NCBI RefSeq assembly: GCF_001661075.1
Contig: NZ_CP014870.1
Coordinates: 682,001-746,000, forward strand
Source of the DNA: Pseudomonas silesiensis
Lineage (GTDB): Bacteria; Pseudomonadota; Gammaproteobacteria; Pseudomonadales; Pseudomonadaceae
Length of the DNA stretch: 64,000 bases
Reading direction: 5' to 3'
Below are positions 50,101 through 60,349 of the stretch, in pieces. The position numbers and the translations under genes are program-made. The number at the start of each line of letters is the position of its first letter. Positions within the stretch are counted from its first letter, which is position 1. Under the pieces are notes generated by a model. The model saw only the letters and a list, made by a program, of their open reading frames with translations. It did no database searches and was not told the DNA's origin.

Positions 50101-51639
50101 ATGAATCTGCTCAAATCGTTGGCCGCCGTCAGCTCTATCACGATGATTTCCCGGGTTCTGGGGTTCGTCAGGGACACTCTAATCGCACGGGCATTTGGTG
50201 CCGGGATGGCGACCGACGCCTTCTTTATCGCCTTCAAACTGCCCAATCTACTGCGGCGAATCTTCGCCGAGGGGGCATTTTCCCAAGCCTTCGTGCCGAT
50301 TCTGGCCGAATACAAGAACCAGCAGGGCGAGGAGGCGACGCGGACCTTTGTCGCCTATGTCTGCGGCCTGCTGACGCTGGTGCTGGCGCTGGTCACCGTG
50401 CTGGGCATGGTTGCCGCGCCGTGGGTCATCTGGGCGACCGCGCCGGGTTTCACCGACACTCCGGAAAAGTTCGAGCTGACCGTGAGCCTGCTGCGGGTGA
50501 CGTTCCCCTATATATTGCTGATCTCCCTGTCTTCATTGGCCGGCGCGATCCTCAATACTTATAACCGTTTCTCGGTGCCGGCCTTTGTGCCGACGCTGCT
50601 CAACGTCAGCATGATCATCTTTGCGGTGTTCCTGACGCCGTACTTCGATCCGCCGGTCATGGCCCTGGGTTGGGCGGTACTGGTGGGTGGCCTGGCGCAA
50701 TTGCTCTATCAACTGCCGCACCTGAAAAAGATCGGCATGCTGGTACTGCCGCGCCTGAACCTGCGCGACAGCGGGGTCTGGCGGGTATTGAAGCAGATGG
50801 CGCCGGCGATTCTCGGCGTTTCGGTGAGTCAGATTTCGCTGATTATCAACACCATCTTCGCCTCCTTCCTGGTCGCCGGTTCCGTGTCCTGGATGTATTA
50901 CGCCGACCGTCTGATGGAATTGCCGTCCGGTGTATTGGGTGTTGCGTTGGGCACTATCTTGCTGCCGACCCTGGCCAAGTCCTACGCCAGCAAGGATCGT
51001 CAAGAATATTCGCGAATCCTCGACTGGGGGCTGCGGCTGTGCTTCATACTGGTATTGCCGTGCTCGCTGGCGCTGGGGATCCTGGCGGAGCCGCTGACGG
51101 TTTCACTGTTCCAGTACGGACAGTTCAGTGCATTTGATGCGGCCATGACCCAGCGCGCACTGGTCGCTTATTCTGTCGGTCTGCTGGGAATTATTGTCAT
51201 CAAAGTATTGGCGCCGGGCTTTTATGCGCAACAAAACATCCGCACTCCGGTAAAAATCGCAATTTTCACTTTGATCGTTACTCAGCTGTTCAACCTGGTG
51301 TTGATCGGCCCGCTGGCCCACGCCGGCCTGGCGTTGGCCATCAGCGCCGGTGCCTGCCTCAACGCCGGCCTGTTGTTCTATCAGTTGCGCAAGCAGCAGA
51401 TGTACCAGCCGCAGCCTGGCTGGGCAAAGTTCGGGGTTAAACTGGTGGTCGCGGTGCTGGTGATGTCCGCGGTGTTGCTGGGCGCGATGCATTTCATGCC
51501 GGCCTGGGATCAGGGGCGCATGCTCGAACGATTCCTGCGTCTGGGTGCGCTGGTCGCTGCTGGCGTGGTGGCTTACTTTGGTATGTTGCTGTTGATGGGC
51601 TTCCGTTTGCGCGACTTCAATCGCAAGGCGTTGAGCTGA
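50101..51639 (+). CDS. murJ: Lipid II flippase MurJ
   Basis: An essential inner-membrane protein (512 residues, about 14 helices) that moves lipid II to the periplasmic side for peptidoglycan synthesis. The start [24 protein letters not shown] and [22 protein letters not shown] carry the conserved arginines of the central cavity. I start at MNLLKSL; the frame is open far upstream without support. Confidence 0.97.
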   Translation: MNLLKSLAAVSSITMISRVLGFVRDTLIARAFGAGMATDAFFIAFKLPNLLRRIFAEGAFSQAFVPILAEYKNQQGEEATRTFVAYVCGLLTLVLALVTVLGMVAAPWVIWATAPGFTDTPEKFELTVSLLRVTFPYILLISLSSLAGAILNTYNRFSVPAFVPTLLNVSMIIFAVFLTPYFDPPVMALGWAVLVGGLAQLLYQLPHLKKIGMLVLPRLNLRDSGVWRVLKQMAPAILGVSVSQISLIINTIFASFLVAGSVSWMYYADRLMELPSGVLGVALGTILLPTLAKSYASKDRQEYSRILDWGLRLCFILVLPCSLALGILAEPLTVSLFQYGQFSAFDAAMTQRALVAYSVGLLGIIVIKVLAPGFYAQQNIRTPVKIAIFTLIVTQLFNLVLIGPLAHAGLALAISAGACLNAGLLFYQLRKQQMYQPQPGWAKFGVKLVVAVLVMSAVLLGAMHFMPAWDQGRMLERFLRLGALVAAGVVAYFGMLLLMGFRLRDFNRKALS

Positions 51640-51767
51640 GGTTGCGACCTCGATAAACACGGGCGAGCCGGCGGTTTTGTCGGTTCGATCACTTTGGTTA
51701 CGGTGTTGCCTGTCGTCGGCCGCCGTGTGTGGTTATAATCGACCACTTTATGAGCAAGAAGCGCGTT

Positions 51768-52718
51768 ATGCAGCTGGTTCGAGGCCTCCACAACCTGCGC
51801 CCCCAGCATCGGGGCTGTGTCGCCACTATTGGCAACTTTGACGGTGTTCACCGTGGTCACCAGGCAATCCTGGCGAGGCTGCGTGAGCGTGCGCTCGAGT
51901 TGGGCGTGCCCAGCTGCGTGGTGATTTTCGAGCCGCAGCCGCGTGAATTCTTCGCCCCGGACACGGCGCCCGCCCGTCTGGCCCGCCTGCGAGACAAATT
52001 GCAGCTGCTGGCGCTGGAAGGGGTCGACCGGGTGTTGTGCCTGGCGTTCAACCAGCGCCTGAGCAAGCTCAGCGCCAGCGAATTCGTCGATACGATCCTT
52101 GTGGACGGCCTCGGTGTCCAGCATCTGGAGGTCGGTGATGACTTCCGGTTCGGCTGTGACCGGGTAGGGGATTTCGTTTTCCTGCAGCAGGCCGGCGTCC
52201 TGCAAGGCTTTACCGTCGAAGCGGCGCAGACGGTCGAACTGGACGGCATACGCGTCAGCAGCACCCAGGTCCGCAATGCCCTGGCCGCTGCCGATTTTGC
52301 CTTGGCCGAGCAGCTGCTTGGTCGCCCGTTCCGAATTGCCGGACGGGTCTTGCACGGCCAGAAGCTGGCCCGCCAGTTGGGTACGCCCACGGCCAACATA
52401 CAACTCAAGCGTCGTCGCGTGCCGTTGACCGGGGTTTACCTGGTCAACGTCGACATCGACGGCAAGACCTGGCCAGGCGTCGCCAATATCGGCGTGCGAC
52501 CAACGGTCCAGGGTGATGGCAAAGCCCACCTTGAAGTCCATCTTTTAGATTTTGCCGGCGATCTGTATGACCGGCGTTTGACGGTGGTTTTCCACCACAA
52601 GCTGCGTGAAGAGCAGCGTTTCGCCTCTCTGGAGGCGCTTAAGACGGCGATCAATGCGGATGTTGCCGCCGCCCGTGCCCTGTCGCACCTAGCGCCAATC
52701 GCTAATGAAGAGCCTTAA
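51768..52718 (+). CDS. ribF: Bifunctional riboflavin kinase/FAD synthetase
   Basis: RibF phosphorylates riboflavin to FMN and adenylates it to FAD. The N-terminal adenylyltransferase domain (CVATIGNFDGVHRGHQAIL, an HxGH-like site) is followed by the C-terminal kinase domain (about 185-310; GTPTANIQLKRRRVPLTGVY). I start at MQLVRGLHNLRP (316 residues). The stop is directly followed by the ileS ATG, so they are coupled. TATAAT at 51734-51739 could be its -10 box. Confidence 0.96.
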   Translation: MQLVRGLHNLRPQHRGCVATIGNFDGVHRGHQAILARLRERALELGVPSCVVIFEPQPREFFAPDTAPARLARLRDKLQLLALEGVDRVLCLAFNQRLSKLSASEFVDTILVDGLGVQHLEVGDDFRFGCDRVGDFVFLQQAGVLQGFTVEAAQTVELDGIRVSSTQVRNALAAADFALAEQLLGRPFRIAGRVLHGQKLARQLGTPTANIQLKRRRVPLTGVYLVNVDIDGKTWPGVANIGVRPTVQGDGKAHLEVHLLDFAGDLYDRRLTVVFHHKLREEQRFASLEALKTAINADVAAARALSHLAPIANEEP

Positions 52719-55550
52719 ATGACCGACTATAAAGCCACGCTAAACCTTCCGGACACCGCCTTCCCTATGAAGGCCGGCCTGCCTCAGCGCGAACCGCAGA
52801 TTCTGCAGCGCTGGGACAGCATTGGCCTGTACGGTAAGTTGCGCGAGATTGGCAAGGATCGTCCGAAGTTCGTCCTGCACGACGGTCCTCCGTACGCCAA
52901 CGGCACGATCCACATCGGTCATGCACTGAACAAGATTCTCAAGGACATGATCATCCGTTCGAAAACCCTGTCGGGTTTCGACGCGCCGTATGTACCGGGC
53001 TGGGACTGCCACGGCCTGCCGATCGAGCACAAAGTCGAAGTGACCCACGGTAAAAACCTGGGCGCGGACAAAACCCGCGAACTGTGCCGTGCCTACGCGA
53101 CGGAACAGATCGAAGGCCAGAAGTCCGAATTCATTCGTTTGGGCGTGTTGGGCGATTTCGCCAACCCGTACAAGACCATGGACTTCAAGAACGAGGCCGG
53201 TGAAATCCGTGCCTTGGCAGAAATCGTCAAGGGCGGTTTCGTGTTCAAGGGCCTCAAGCCTGTGAACTGGTGCTTCGACTGCGGTTCGGCCCTGGCTGAA
53301 GCGGAAGTCGAGTACGAAAACAAGAAGTCCTCGACCATCGACGTGGCGTTCCCGATTGCCGACGAAGCCAAGCTGGCTACCGCTTTCGGTCTGACATCGC
53401 TGGGCAAGCCGGCTTCGATCGTGATCTGGACCACCACCCCGTGGACCATCCCGGCCAACCAGGCGCTGAACGTTCACCCGGAATTCAACTACGCCCTGGT
53501 CGACGTCGGCGACAAGCTGCTGGTACTGGCTGAAGAGCTGGTCGAGTCGTGCCTGGCGCGTTACAGCCTGGAAGGCTCGGTCGTTGCGACCACCACCGGT
53601 AAAGAACTGGAACTGATCAACTTCCGTCACCCGTTCTACGATCGCCTGTCGCCGGTTTACCTGGCCGAGTACGTTGAACTGGGCGCTGGCACCGGCGTGG
53701 TTCACTCCTCGCCCGCCTATGGCGTAGACGACTTCGTGACCTGCAAGAAGTACGGCATGGTCAACGATGACATCCTCAACCCGGTACAGAGCAACGGCGT
53801 ATACGCGACGTCGCTGGAATTCTTCGGCGGCCAGTTCATCTGGAAAGCCAACCCGGCCATCGTCGACAAGTTGACCGAAGTGGGTGCGCTGCTGCATACC
53901 AGCATAATCGAACACAGCTACATGCACTGCTGGCGTCACAAGACCCCGTTGATCTATCGCGCCACCGCGCAATGGTTCATCGGCATGGACAAAGAACCTG
54001 TGACCGGCGACACCCTGCGCAAGCGCGCGATCAAGGCCATCGAAGAGACCAGGTTCGTTCCGGCCTGGGGCCAGGCGCGCCTGCACTCGATGATTGCCAA
54101 CCGTCCGGACTGGTGCATCTCCCGTCAGCGCAACTGGGGCGTGCCGATCCCGTTCTTCCTGAACAAGGAAAGCGGCGAGCTGCACCCGCGTACCGCCGAA
54201 CTGATGGAAGAAGTCGCCAAGCGCGTCGAAGTCGAAGGCATCGAGGCCTGGTTCAAGATGGACGCCGCCGAGCTGCTCGGTGACGAAGCGCCGCAGTACG
54301 ACAAGATCAGCGACACCCTGGACGTCTGGTTCGATTCGGGCACCACGCACTGGCACGTCCTGCGCGGTTCGCACCCGATGGGCCACGAGACCGGTCCACG
54401 TGCCGACCTGTACCTGGAAGGTTCGGACCAACACCGTGGCTGGTTCCACTCGTCGCTGCTGACCGGTTGCGCCATCGACAACCACGCGCCATATCGCGAA
54501 CTGCTGACCCACGGCTTCACCGTCGATGAGTCCGGCCGCAAGATGTCCAAGTCCCTGGGCAACGTGATCGCGCCGCAAAAGGTCAACGACACCCTGGGCG
54601 CCGACATCATGCGCCTGTGGGTGGCTTCTACCGATTACTCGGGTGAAATGGCGGTTTCCGAGCAGATCCTGCAACGCAGTGCGGACGCCTACCGGCGGAT
54701 CCGTAACACCGCGCGCTTCCTGCTCTCCAACCTGACCGGTTTCAACCCGGCCACCGACATCCTGCCGGCCGAAGAAATGCTGGCGCTGGACCGTTGGGCC
54801 GTGGACCGCACCCTGCTGCTGCAACGCGAGCTGCAAGAACACTACAGCGAATACCGTTTCTGGAACGTCTACTCCAAGATCCACAACTTCTGCGTGCAGG
54901 AGCTGGGCGGTTTCTACCTGGACATCATCAAGGACCGTCAGTACACCACTGGCGCCAACAGCAAGGCCCGCCGTTCGGCGCAAACCGCGCTGTACCACAT
55001 CTCCGAAGCGCTGGTGCGCTGGATCGCGCCGATCCTCGCGTTCACCGCCGACGAGCTGTGGCAGTACCTGCCGGGCGAGCGCAACGAATCCGTGATGCTC
55101 AACACCTGGTACGAAGGCCTGACCGAACTGCCGGAAGGCGTCGAGCTGGACCGCGCCTATTGGGAGCGGATCATGGCGGTGAAGGTTGCGGTCAACAAGG
55201 AAATGGAAATCCAGCGCGCGGCCAAAGCCGTCGGTGGTAACCTGCAAGCCGAAGTGACGCTGTTCGCCGAAGAGGCGCTGAGCGCCGACCTGGCCAAGCT
55301 GAGCAACGAACTGCGCTTCGTGTTGATCACCTCGACCGCCACCGTTGCGCCTTTTGTTCAGGCTCCAGCGGACGCGGTAGTCACCGAAGTCACCGGTTTG
55401 AAACTGCAAGTGGTCAAGTCGAGCCACGCCAAGTGCGCCCGTTGCTGGCACTGCCGTGAAGATGTCGGCGTGAACCCGGAGCATCCGGAAATCTGCGGTC
55501 GTTGCGTCGACAACATCAGCGGCGCCGGCGAGGTTCGTCATTATGCCTAA
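52719..55550 (+). CDS. ileS: Isoleucyl-tRNA synthetase
   Basis: A 943-residue class I synthetase charging tRNA-Ile. It has the HIGH motif ([13 protein letters not shown]), the KMSKS motif ([11 protein letters not shown]), and the editing domain between ([14 protein letters not shown]). A C-terminal zinc-binding CARCWHC...CGRC segment is typical of the bacterial ileS1 type. Length fits. It overlaps lspA by 8 bases. Confidence 0.98.
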   Translation: MTDYKATLNLPDTAFPMKAGLPQREPQILQRWDSIGLYGKLREIGKDRPKFVLHDGPPYANGTIHIGHALNKILKDMIIRSKTLSGFDAPYVPGWDCHGLPIEHKVEVTHGKNLGADKTRELCRAYATEQIEGQKSEFIRLGVLGDFANPYKTMDFKNEAGEIRALAEIVKGGFVFKGLKPVNWCFDCGSALAEAEVEYENKKSSTIDVAFPIADEAKLATAFGLTSLGKPASIVIWTTTPWTIPANQALNVHPEFNYALVDVGDKLLVLAEELVESCLARYSLEGSVVATTTGKELELINFRHPFYDRLSPVYLAEYVELGAGTGVVHSSPAYGVDDFVTCKKYGMVNDDILNPVQSNGVYATSLEFFGGQFIWKANPAIVDKLTEVGALLHTSIIEHSYMHCWRHKTPLIYRATAQWFIGMDKEPVTGDTLRKRAIKAIEETRFVPAWGQARLHSMIANRPDWCISRQRNWGVPIPFFLNKESGELHPRTAELMEEVAKRVEVEGIEAWFKMDAAELLGDEAPQYDKISDTLDVWFDSGTTHWHVLRGSHPMGHETGPRADLYLEGSDQHRGWFHSSLLTGCAIDNHAPYRELLTHGFTVDESGRKMSKSLGNVIAPQKVNDTLGADIMRLWVASTDYSGEMAVSEQILQRSADAYRRIRNTARFLLSNLTGFNPATDILPAEEMLALDRWAVDRTLLLQRELQEHYSEYRFWNVYSKIHNFCVQELGGFYLDIIKDRQYTTGANSKARRSAQTALYHISEALVRWIAPILAFTADELWQYLPGERNESVMLNTWYEGLTELPEGVELDRAYWERIMAVKVAVNKEMEIQRAAKAVGGNLQAEVTLFAEEALSADLAKLSNELRFVLITSTATVAPFVQAPADAVVTEVTGLKLQVVKSSHAKCARCWHCREDVGVNPEHPEICGRCVDNISGAGEVRHYA

Positions 55551-56055
55551 TGGCGTTGGCCGTTTCGGACGGCTGAGCTGGCTCTGGTTGAGCTTGCTGG
55601 TCCTGGTCATTGACCAGGCCAGCAAGATCTACTTCGAAGGCAAGCTCGAAATGTTCCAGCAGATCGTGGTGATCCCCGATCTGTTCAGCTGGACCCTGGC
55701 CTACAACACGGGCGCGGCATTCAGTTTCCTCGCCGACAGTTCCGGCTGGCAGCGTTGGCTGTTCGCATTGATCGCGATTGTGGTCAGTGCAGTGCTGGTG
55801 GTCTGGCTCAAACGCCTTGGCCGCAACGAAACCTGGCTGGCTGTCGCGTTGGCGCTGGTGCTGGGTGGCGCGCTGGGCAACCTGTATGACCGCATTGCTT
55901 ATGGCCATGTGATCGATTTCATCCTGGTGCATTGGCAGAACCAGTGGCACTTCCCGGCGTTCAACTTCGCCGATAGCGCGATTACTGTAGGTGCTGTCAT
56001 GCTGGCGCTGGATATGTTCAAAACCAAGAAAACCGGAGAAACCGTTCATGACTGA
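55543..56055 (+). CDS. lspA: Signal peptidase II (lipoprotein)
   Basis: A 170-residue inner-membrane aspartic protease that cleaves lipoprotein signal peptides. The conserved [29 protein letters not shown] and FNFADSAIT motifs carry the catalytic aspartates. Four membrane helices are seen. It overlaps ileS and fkpB by 8 bases each, the classic ileS-lspA-fkpB arrangement. Confidence 0.98.
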   Translation: MPNGVGRFGRLSWLWLSLLVLVIDQASKIYFEGKLEMFQQIVVIPDLFSWTLAYNTGAAFSFLADSSGWQRWLFALIAIVVSAVLVVWLKRLGRNETWLAVALALVLGGALGNLYDRIAYGHVIDFILVHWQNQWHFPAFNFADSAITVGAVMLALDMFKTKKTGETVHD

Positions 56056-56500
56056 ACAGGTATTGGCTGAGCAACGCATCCGCCAGAACACGGAAGTCAC
56101 CTTGCACTTTGCACTGCGCCTGGAGAACGGCGACACCGTCGACAGCACCTTCGACAAAGCCCCGGCGACCTTCCAGGTCGGCGACGGTAACCTGTTGCCG
56201 GGTTTCGAAGCCGCGCTGTTCGGCTTCAAGGCGGGTGACAAGCGTACACTGACGATTCAACCGGAAAACGCTTTTGGCCAGCCCAACCCGCTGAACGTGC
56301 AGATCATCCCGCGCTCGCAGTTCAAGGACATGGAACTGTCACCGGGTTTGCTGGTGATCTTCAACGATGCGGCCAATGCTGAGATGCCGGGCGTGGTGAA
56401 GGAATTCGATGACGAGCAAGTGACCATCGATTTCAACCATCCGTTGGCCGGCAAGACATTGACCTTTGACGTCGAGATCATCAGCGTCAAATCGCTGTAA
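56048..56500 (+). CDS. fkpB: FKBP-type peptidyl-prolyl isomerase (SlpA-like)
   Basis: A 150-residue SlyD/SlpA-type FKBP (RQNTEVTLHFALRLENGDTVDSTFDKAPATFQVGDGNLLPGFE). It contains a flap domain (about 75-125) and no signal peptide, so it acts in the cytoplasm as a chaperone-like isomerase. Unlike SlyD it lacks a His-rich tail. It is translationally coupled to lspA by an 8-base overlap. A REPIN follows. Confidence 0.95.
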   Translation: MTEQVLAEQRIRQNTEVTLHFALRLENGDTVDSTFDKAPATFQVGDGNLLPGFEAALFGFKAGDKRTLTIQPENAFGQPNPLNVQIIPRSQFKDMELSPGLLVIFNDAANAEMPGVVKEFDDEQVTIDFNHPLAGKTLTFDVEIISVKSL

Positions 56501-56501
56501 C

Positions 56502-56592
56502 TTGTGGGAGCGAGCTTGCTCGCGATGAGGACCTGACATTCGGCATTGATGTCGACTGATACTCCGCCATCGCGAGCAAGCTCGCTCCCACA
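56502..56592. repeat. REP pair (REPIN)
   Basis: Matching arms of the GTGGGAGCGAGCTTGCTCGC flavour between fkpB and ispH, only 40 bases before the ispH start, so it lies within or just before the ispH leader. Confidence 0.85.
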
Positions 56593-56632
56593 ATGGTTAT
56601 CCATTGTTTTTGCGCAAGACACGAGGCACAGC

Positions 56633-57580
56633 ATGCAAATCAAACTCGCCAACCCCCGTGGCTTCTGCGCCGGAGTGGACCGGGCGATCGAAATCGTCAA
56701 CCGCGCCCTGGAAGTCTTCGGGCCGCCGATCTATGTGCGCCACGAAGTGGTCCACAACAAATTCGTCGTCGAAGACCTGCGTGCTCGTGGCGCGATTTTC
56801 GTCGAAGAGCTGGATCAGGTGCCGGACGACGTCATCGTGATCTTCAGTGCCCACGGTGTTTCCCAGGCTGTACGTACCGAAGCGGCCGGCCGTGGCCTCA
56901 AGGTATTCGACGCGACCTGCCCGCTGGTGACCAAGGTGCACATCGAGGTGGCGCGCTACAGCCGCGACGGTCGTGAATGCATCCTCATCGGCCACGCCGG
57001 TCACCCGGAAGTCGAAGGCACCATGGGCCAGTACGATGGCAGCAATGGTGGCGCGATCTACCTGGTCGAAGACGAAAAAGACGTCGCTGCGTTGCAGGTG
57101 ATCGATCCCGAAAAACTGGCGTTCGTGACCCAGACCACGCTGTCCATGGATGACACCAGTCGCGTCATCGATGCCCTGCGTGCGCGCTTCCCGGCGATCG
57201 GCGGTCCGCGCAAGGACGACATCTGCTACGCCACGCAAAACCGTCAGGACGCGGTCAAGCAACTGGCCGACGAATGCGACGTGGTGTTGGTGGTCGGCAG
57301 CCCGAACAGCTCCAACTCCAATCGCCTGCGTGAACTGGCCGAACGCATGGCGACCCCGGCTTACCTGATCGACGGCGCCGAAGATCTGCAGAGGAGCTGG
57401 TTCGAAGGTGTTCAGCGCATCGGCATCACTGCGGGCGCCTCCGCGCCGGAAGTCCTGGTGCGTGGCGTGATCCAGCAATTGCAGGCGTGGGGCGCTACCG
57501 GGGCAGATGAGCGGGCGGGGCGCGAAGAGAACATCACGTTCTCCATGCCTAAGGAATTACGCGTCCGCTCTTTGCTCTGA
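56633..57580 (+). CDS. ispH: 4-hydroxy-3-methylbut-2-enyl diphosphate reductase
   Basis: IspH is the last enzyme of the MEP isoprenoid pathway and makes isopentenyl and dimethylallyl diphosphate. The 315-residue protein has three cysteines for a 4Fe-4S cluster: [17 protein letters not shown] and [10 protein letters not shown]. The SSNSNRL segment binds the diphosphate. I start at [11 protein letters not shown]. Its 3' end overlaps the convergent fimT-like gene by 24 bases. Confidence 0.97.
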   Translation: MQIKLANPRGFCAGVDRAIEIVNRALEVFGPPIYVRHEVVHNKFVVEDLRARGAIFVEELDQVPDDVIVIFSAHGVSQAVRTEAAGRGLKVFDATCPLVTKVHIEVARYSRDGRECILIGHAGHPEVEGTMGQYDGSNGGAIYLVEDEKDVAALQVIDPEKLAFVTQTTLSMDDTSRVIDALRARFPAIGGPRKDDICYATQNRQDAVKQLADECDVVLVVGSPNSSNSNRLRELAERMATPAYLIDGAEDLQRSWFEGVQRIGITAGASAPEVLVRGVIQQLQAWGATGADERAGREENITFSMPKELRVRSLL

Positions 57581-58099
57581 GTCATTTCCTCCCGCGCACA
57601 AAGCCTGTTCAGTTTTTTGACTGCGCAGGCTGACACGACCGTTCGAGGCCAGCACCACCTGGTGTTGGCTAACCGGCTCGCGGGCCGCGCACACATGCAG
57701 TGTCCCGGCCTGAAAGCCATTGTGCAGCGGTTCGCCCAGATTACTGAAGCGTATGGACGTCCTGACATATCGATTACCGAAGATCGGCACCCGGGTGCCA
57801 CTCCGGCGTTCGACCAGCAACGGATTGCTGCTGTCCTCGTAACCCTTGCCGTTAACATCCACAATGATCCGCCAGCCTTGGCTCCAGTCGCCGTCGATGG
57901 CGTGAATCATGACAGTCTGGCTGCGTGTGATCGCTTCGCTCCTGGCGCTGCGCAGGCCAGCGACCAGCGAATTTGCCGCCGCCTCGCGATGGTTCGTCTC
58001 GGTCAGTGCCGCTAAAGCCGGACTGACCAATGACAGAACAATCCCCGTAATCATCAGTCCCATAAGCAATTCGATCAGGCTGAAACCTTGCTGACGCAT
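57557..58099 (-). CDS. fimT: FimT/GspH-type pseudopilin
   Basis: A 180-residue minor pilin-like protein with the prepilin motif QG^FSLIELLMG: a short leader, cleavage after Gly, and Glu5. GspH/FimT domain features ([19 protein letters not shown]) follow. I start at [11 protein letters not shown]. Proteins of this type prime type IV pili or bind DNA. It is divergent from fimU, and the 24-base overlap with ispH is tail to tail. Confidence 0.85.
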   Translation of the reverse strand: MRQQGFSLIELLMGLMITGIVLSLVSPALAALTETNHREAAANSLVAGLRSARSEAITRSQTVMIHAIDGDWSQGWRIIVDVNGKGYEDSSNPLLVERRSGTRVPIFGNRYVRTSIRFSNLGEPLHNGFQAGTLHVCAAREPVSQHQVVLASNGRVSLRSQKTEQALCAGGNDSEQRADA

Positions 58100-58161
58100 G
58101 ACATCTCCCTCCATGGAGCGGTGGCTCGCGCGATCCCTGCGCAAGTAATGGCAAATCAACC

Positions 58162-58184
58162 GAACATCTGCCGGTCGAATGTTC
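58162..58184. promoter_or_regulatory. Inverted repeat between fimT and fimU
   Basis: GAACAT-N11-ATGTTC is a perfect 6-bp inverted repeat in the 130-base divergent promoter region, placed to affect both pilin promoters. No known regulator motif is assigned. Confidence 0.35.
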
Positions 58185-58228
58185 TAGCGTGTAGAAGCAG
58201 GTATAGCCGAAGGCTACGGAGGGCAACG

Positions 58229-58702
58229 ATGGATCATCGTACAAAAGGTTTCACGCTGATCGAGTTGCTGGTTGCGCTCGCGGTTTTTCTGATCCTGATC
58301 ACGATGGCCGTTCCGGCATTTACCCGTTCAGTGCAAAGCACCAAGGCCGACACCGAAATGGGTGATCTGCAACGCGCTCTGAATTTCGCGAGACTGGAAG
58401 CCATCGGCCGGGGTATTACTACCCGGCTTCGTCCGACAGAAACAGGCAAAGTCTGGACCGGTGAGCTGGCTGTTTACGACACTAGTGTCAATCCGCCCAT
58501 TGTATTGCGGGTTGTTCCGGCAATGAGCAGCGGGGCGACTCTGACGCTAACCTCAGGTGTGGCCCCGATCGATTTCAATAATCTGGGCGGGTTGTCGGCA
58601 GCCTCTACGCCGGTGGTGATCAGCTACGTATGGGGGGCGCAAAGCAGGACGCTGAATGTGTGTTTGAATGGACGAATTCTATTGGGTGGAAGTTGCGGAT
58701 GA
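58229..58702 (+). CDS. fimU: Minor pilin FimU/GspH-like
   Basis: A 157-residue minor pilin with the prepilin motif KG^FTLIELLVALAV and Glu5. It is a GspH-like pseudopilin. First gene of the minor pilin operon; FimU links the tip complex to PilE and the major pilin in the type IV pilus. GGAGGG precedes the start. Its stop overlaps the pilV start by 4 bases (ATGA). Confidence 0.9.
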   Translation: MDHRTKGFTLIELLVALAVFLILITMAVPAFTRSVQSTKADTEMGDLQRALNFARLEAIGRGITTRLRPTETGKVWTGELAVYDTSVNPPIVLRVVPAMSSGATLTLTSGVAPIDFNNLGGLSAASTPVVISYVWGAQSRTLNVCLNGRILLGGSCG

Positions 58703-59148
58703 GGGGATGGAGCAAGCGTGCACAGGAAGGCATGACGCTGATCGAGGTCCTGGTGGCGTTGCTGATTCTGAGCGTTGGCCTGTTGGGGGCGGCGGCGATT
58801 CAGCTCAATGCGCTGAAATACACCGACAGCTCGCGGATGACCAGCCAGGCCAGTTTTATCGCCTACGACCTGATGGACCGCATTCGAGCCAACTCCGCGG
58901 CCGATTACACCGTCACGCCACCGACCTCGGGCAACCTCGGCGTCGCCCGGGATCAGGACTTGTACGATTTCACCTCCAACATCGTCAACGCCCTTGGCGC
59001 CACCGCGACCGGCAGCGTCACGCGTAATCAGCGGGTGTACACCATCACCATCACCTGGGACGACTCGCGGGCGGCCAATACCGCCAATTCGCGGCGCAGC
59101 TATGTGTTGACCAGTCGCGCCACCGTCGACCCGGTGTCGACGCCATGA
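58699..59148 (+). CDS. pilV: Minor pilin PilV
   Basis: A 149-residue pseudopilin with the motif EG^MTLIEVLVALLILSVGLLG and a processed N-terminal Met; Glu5 is present. The PilV-type start LLGAAAIQLNALKYTDSS is characteristic. I start at MRGWSKRAQEG; the open frame upstream lies inside fimU. It overlaps pilW by 4 bases (ATGA at 59145-59148). Confidence 0.9.
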   Translation: MRGWSKRAQEGMTLIEVLVALLILSVGLLGAAAIQLNALKYTDSSRMTSQASFIAYDLMDRIRANSAADYTVTPPTSGNLGVARDQDLYDFTSNIVNALGATATGSVTRNQRVYTITITWDDSRAANTANSRRSYVLTSRATVDPVSTP

Positions 59149-59858
59149 ATAACACCAGCAAAGGTTTCGGCCTGATCGAATTGCTGATCGCCCTGGCGTT
59201 GAGCCTGATCGTGGTGTTGGGCGTTGCGCAGGTTTTTATTGCAGCCAAGAACACTTATGTCAGCCAGAACGCATCTGCCGTCATGCAGGAAGACGCACGA
59301 TTCGTGTTGAGCAAGATGATTCAGGAAATCCGCATGGTCGGCATGTTCGGTTGCCTGGGAACGATCACCGACGCCAGTTCGGCGGGCGACTTCACAGCCA
59401 GTCAGGCAACACCGATCAGTTGGGACAATGCCAATCTCAAACTGACCCTGGTGACTGCCGATGTGGGTGGTGCTGGAGGGACACCGACGTGGACCGTGGT
59501 ATCTGACTGTAGGACCGTGGCGACGGCTTATAAGGACCTGCGATCGCCAGCAACGGGACAGCTGGCGTTTCCGATCCGGCGGCTGGTCTACAGCCTTAAA
59601 AATAACCAATTGACCATGGGAGTCGGCCCCGGTACGCCGACCCAAGTGGTACTGGTCGATAACGTCAGTGCCTTCAATGTGAGCTTCGGCCTCGCCAGTT
59701 CAGCCACCGATGTGTCAGCTTCCAGCTACAGCAGCAACCCGTCGGACCCTGCGCGAATCCGCAGCGTCCGTCTGACGTTGACCCTCAGAGACCCGAACGC
59801 CCGGGTGCGTGAGCAAACCTTCAACGTGGTTGCCGCTTTGCGCAACCGGTTGCCATGA
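59145..59858 (+). CDS. pilW: Minor pilin PilW
   Basis: A 237-residue minor pilin with the motif KG^FGLIELLIALALS and Glu5. PilW-type signatures QEDARFVLSKMIQEIRMVGMFGCLG follow. It is somewhat shorter than the about 270 residues I recall for PAO1. Its product helps form the pilus tip. It overlaps or abuts pilX. Confidence 0.9.
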   Translation: MNNTSKGFGLIELLIALALSLIVVLGVAQVFIAAKNTYVSQNASAVMQEDARFVLSKMIQEIRMVGMFGCLGTITDASSAGDFTASQATPISWDNANLKLTLVTADVGGAGGTPTWTVVSDCRTVATAYKDLRSPATGQLAFPIRRLVYSLKNNQLTMGVGPGTPTQVVLVDNVSAFNVSFGLASSATDVSASSYSSNPSDPARIRSVRLTLTLRDPNARVREQTFNVVAALRNRLP

Positions 59859-59869
59859 GGAGAGGGCCG

Positions 59870-60349
59870 ATGAGTTTCTCTCCCGTGAGCGCTCGCTCCC
59901 AGCACGGCATGGCCCTGCTGGTGAGCCTGGTGTTCCTCTTGCTGCTGACATTGATCGGTATTTCGTCGATGCAGAACGCTACCCTGCAGGAAAAGATGGC
60001 CGGCAGCGTGACCTTGCGCAATCAATCGTTCCAGGCCGCCGAAGCCGCGCTGCGTATCGGGGAAAGTGCCGTGCAGCTGGAGACCTACTCGTTGCCGGTC
60101 TGCAGCGGCACCAGTCAATGCGCGCCGCCGGGGGAATCTTCGACGATCACCGGCGCCGGATTCAACTCCACCTCGGGGGTGACCTGGATCGCCGCTGGCG
60201 GTGGCTTCTATGGGGTGCAAAACATCGGCACCACCTTGAACGCCGTGAATGTGCCCAGCAACACCTCGGCAACACTGTACCGGGTGACCGCAGTCGGCAT
60301 CGCGGGCAACTCGCGCAGTGTGGTGGAGAGTATCTATGCGAAATATTGA
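59870..60349 (+). CDS. pilX: Minor pilin PilX
   Basis: A 159-residue protein with the PilX/PilX_N pattern HG^MALLVSLVFLLLLTLIG. The position that is Glu5 in other pilins is Val, a known trait of GspK/PilX proteins, which sit at the pilus tip. GAGGAGAGGG precedes ATG 59870, which favours this over ATG 59855. It overlaps pilY1 by 14 bases. Confidence 0.88.
   Translation: MSFSPVSARSQHGMALLVSLVFLLLLTLIGISSMQNATLQEKMAGSVTLRNQSFQAAEAALRIGESAVQLETYSLPVCSGTSQCAPPGESSTITGAGFNSTSGVTWIAAGGGFYGVQNIGTTLNAVNVPSNTSATLYRVTAVGIAGNSRSVVESIYAKY

Noticed and set aside
52740..55625. 961-codon open frame on the minus strand
   Set aside because: Fully antisense to ileS, which has all its motifs; a codon-bias artefact.
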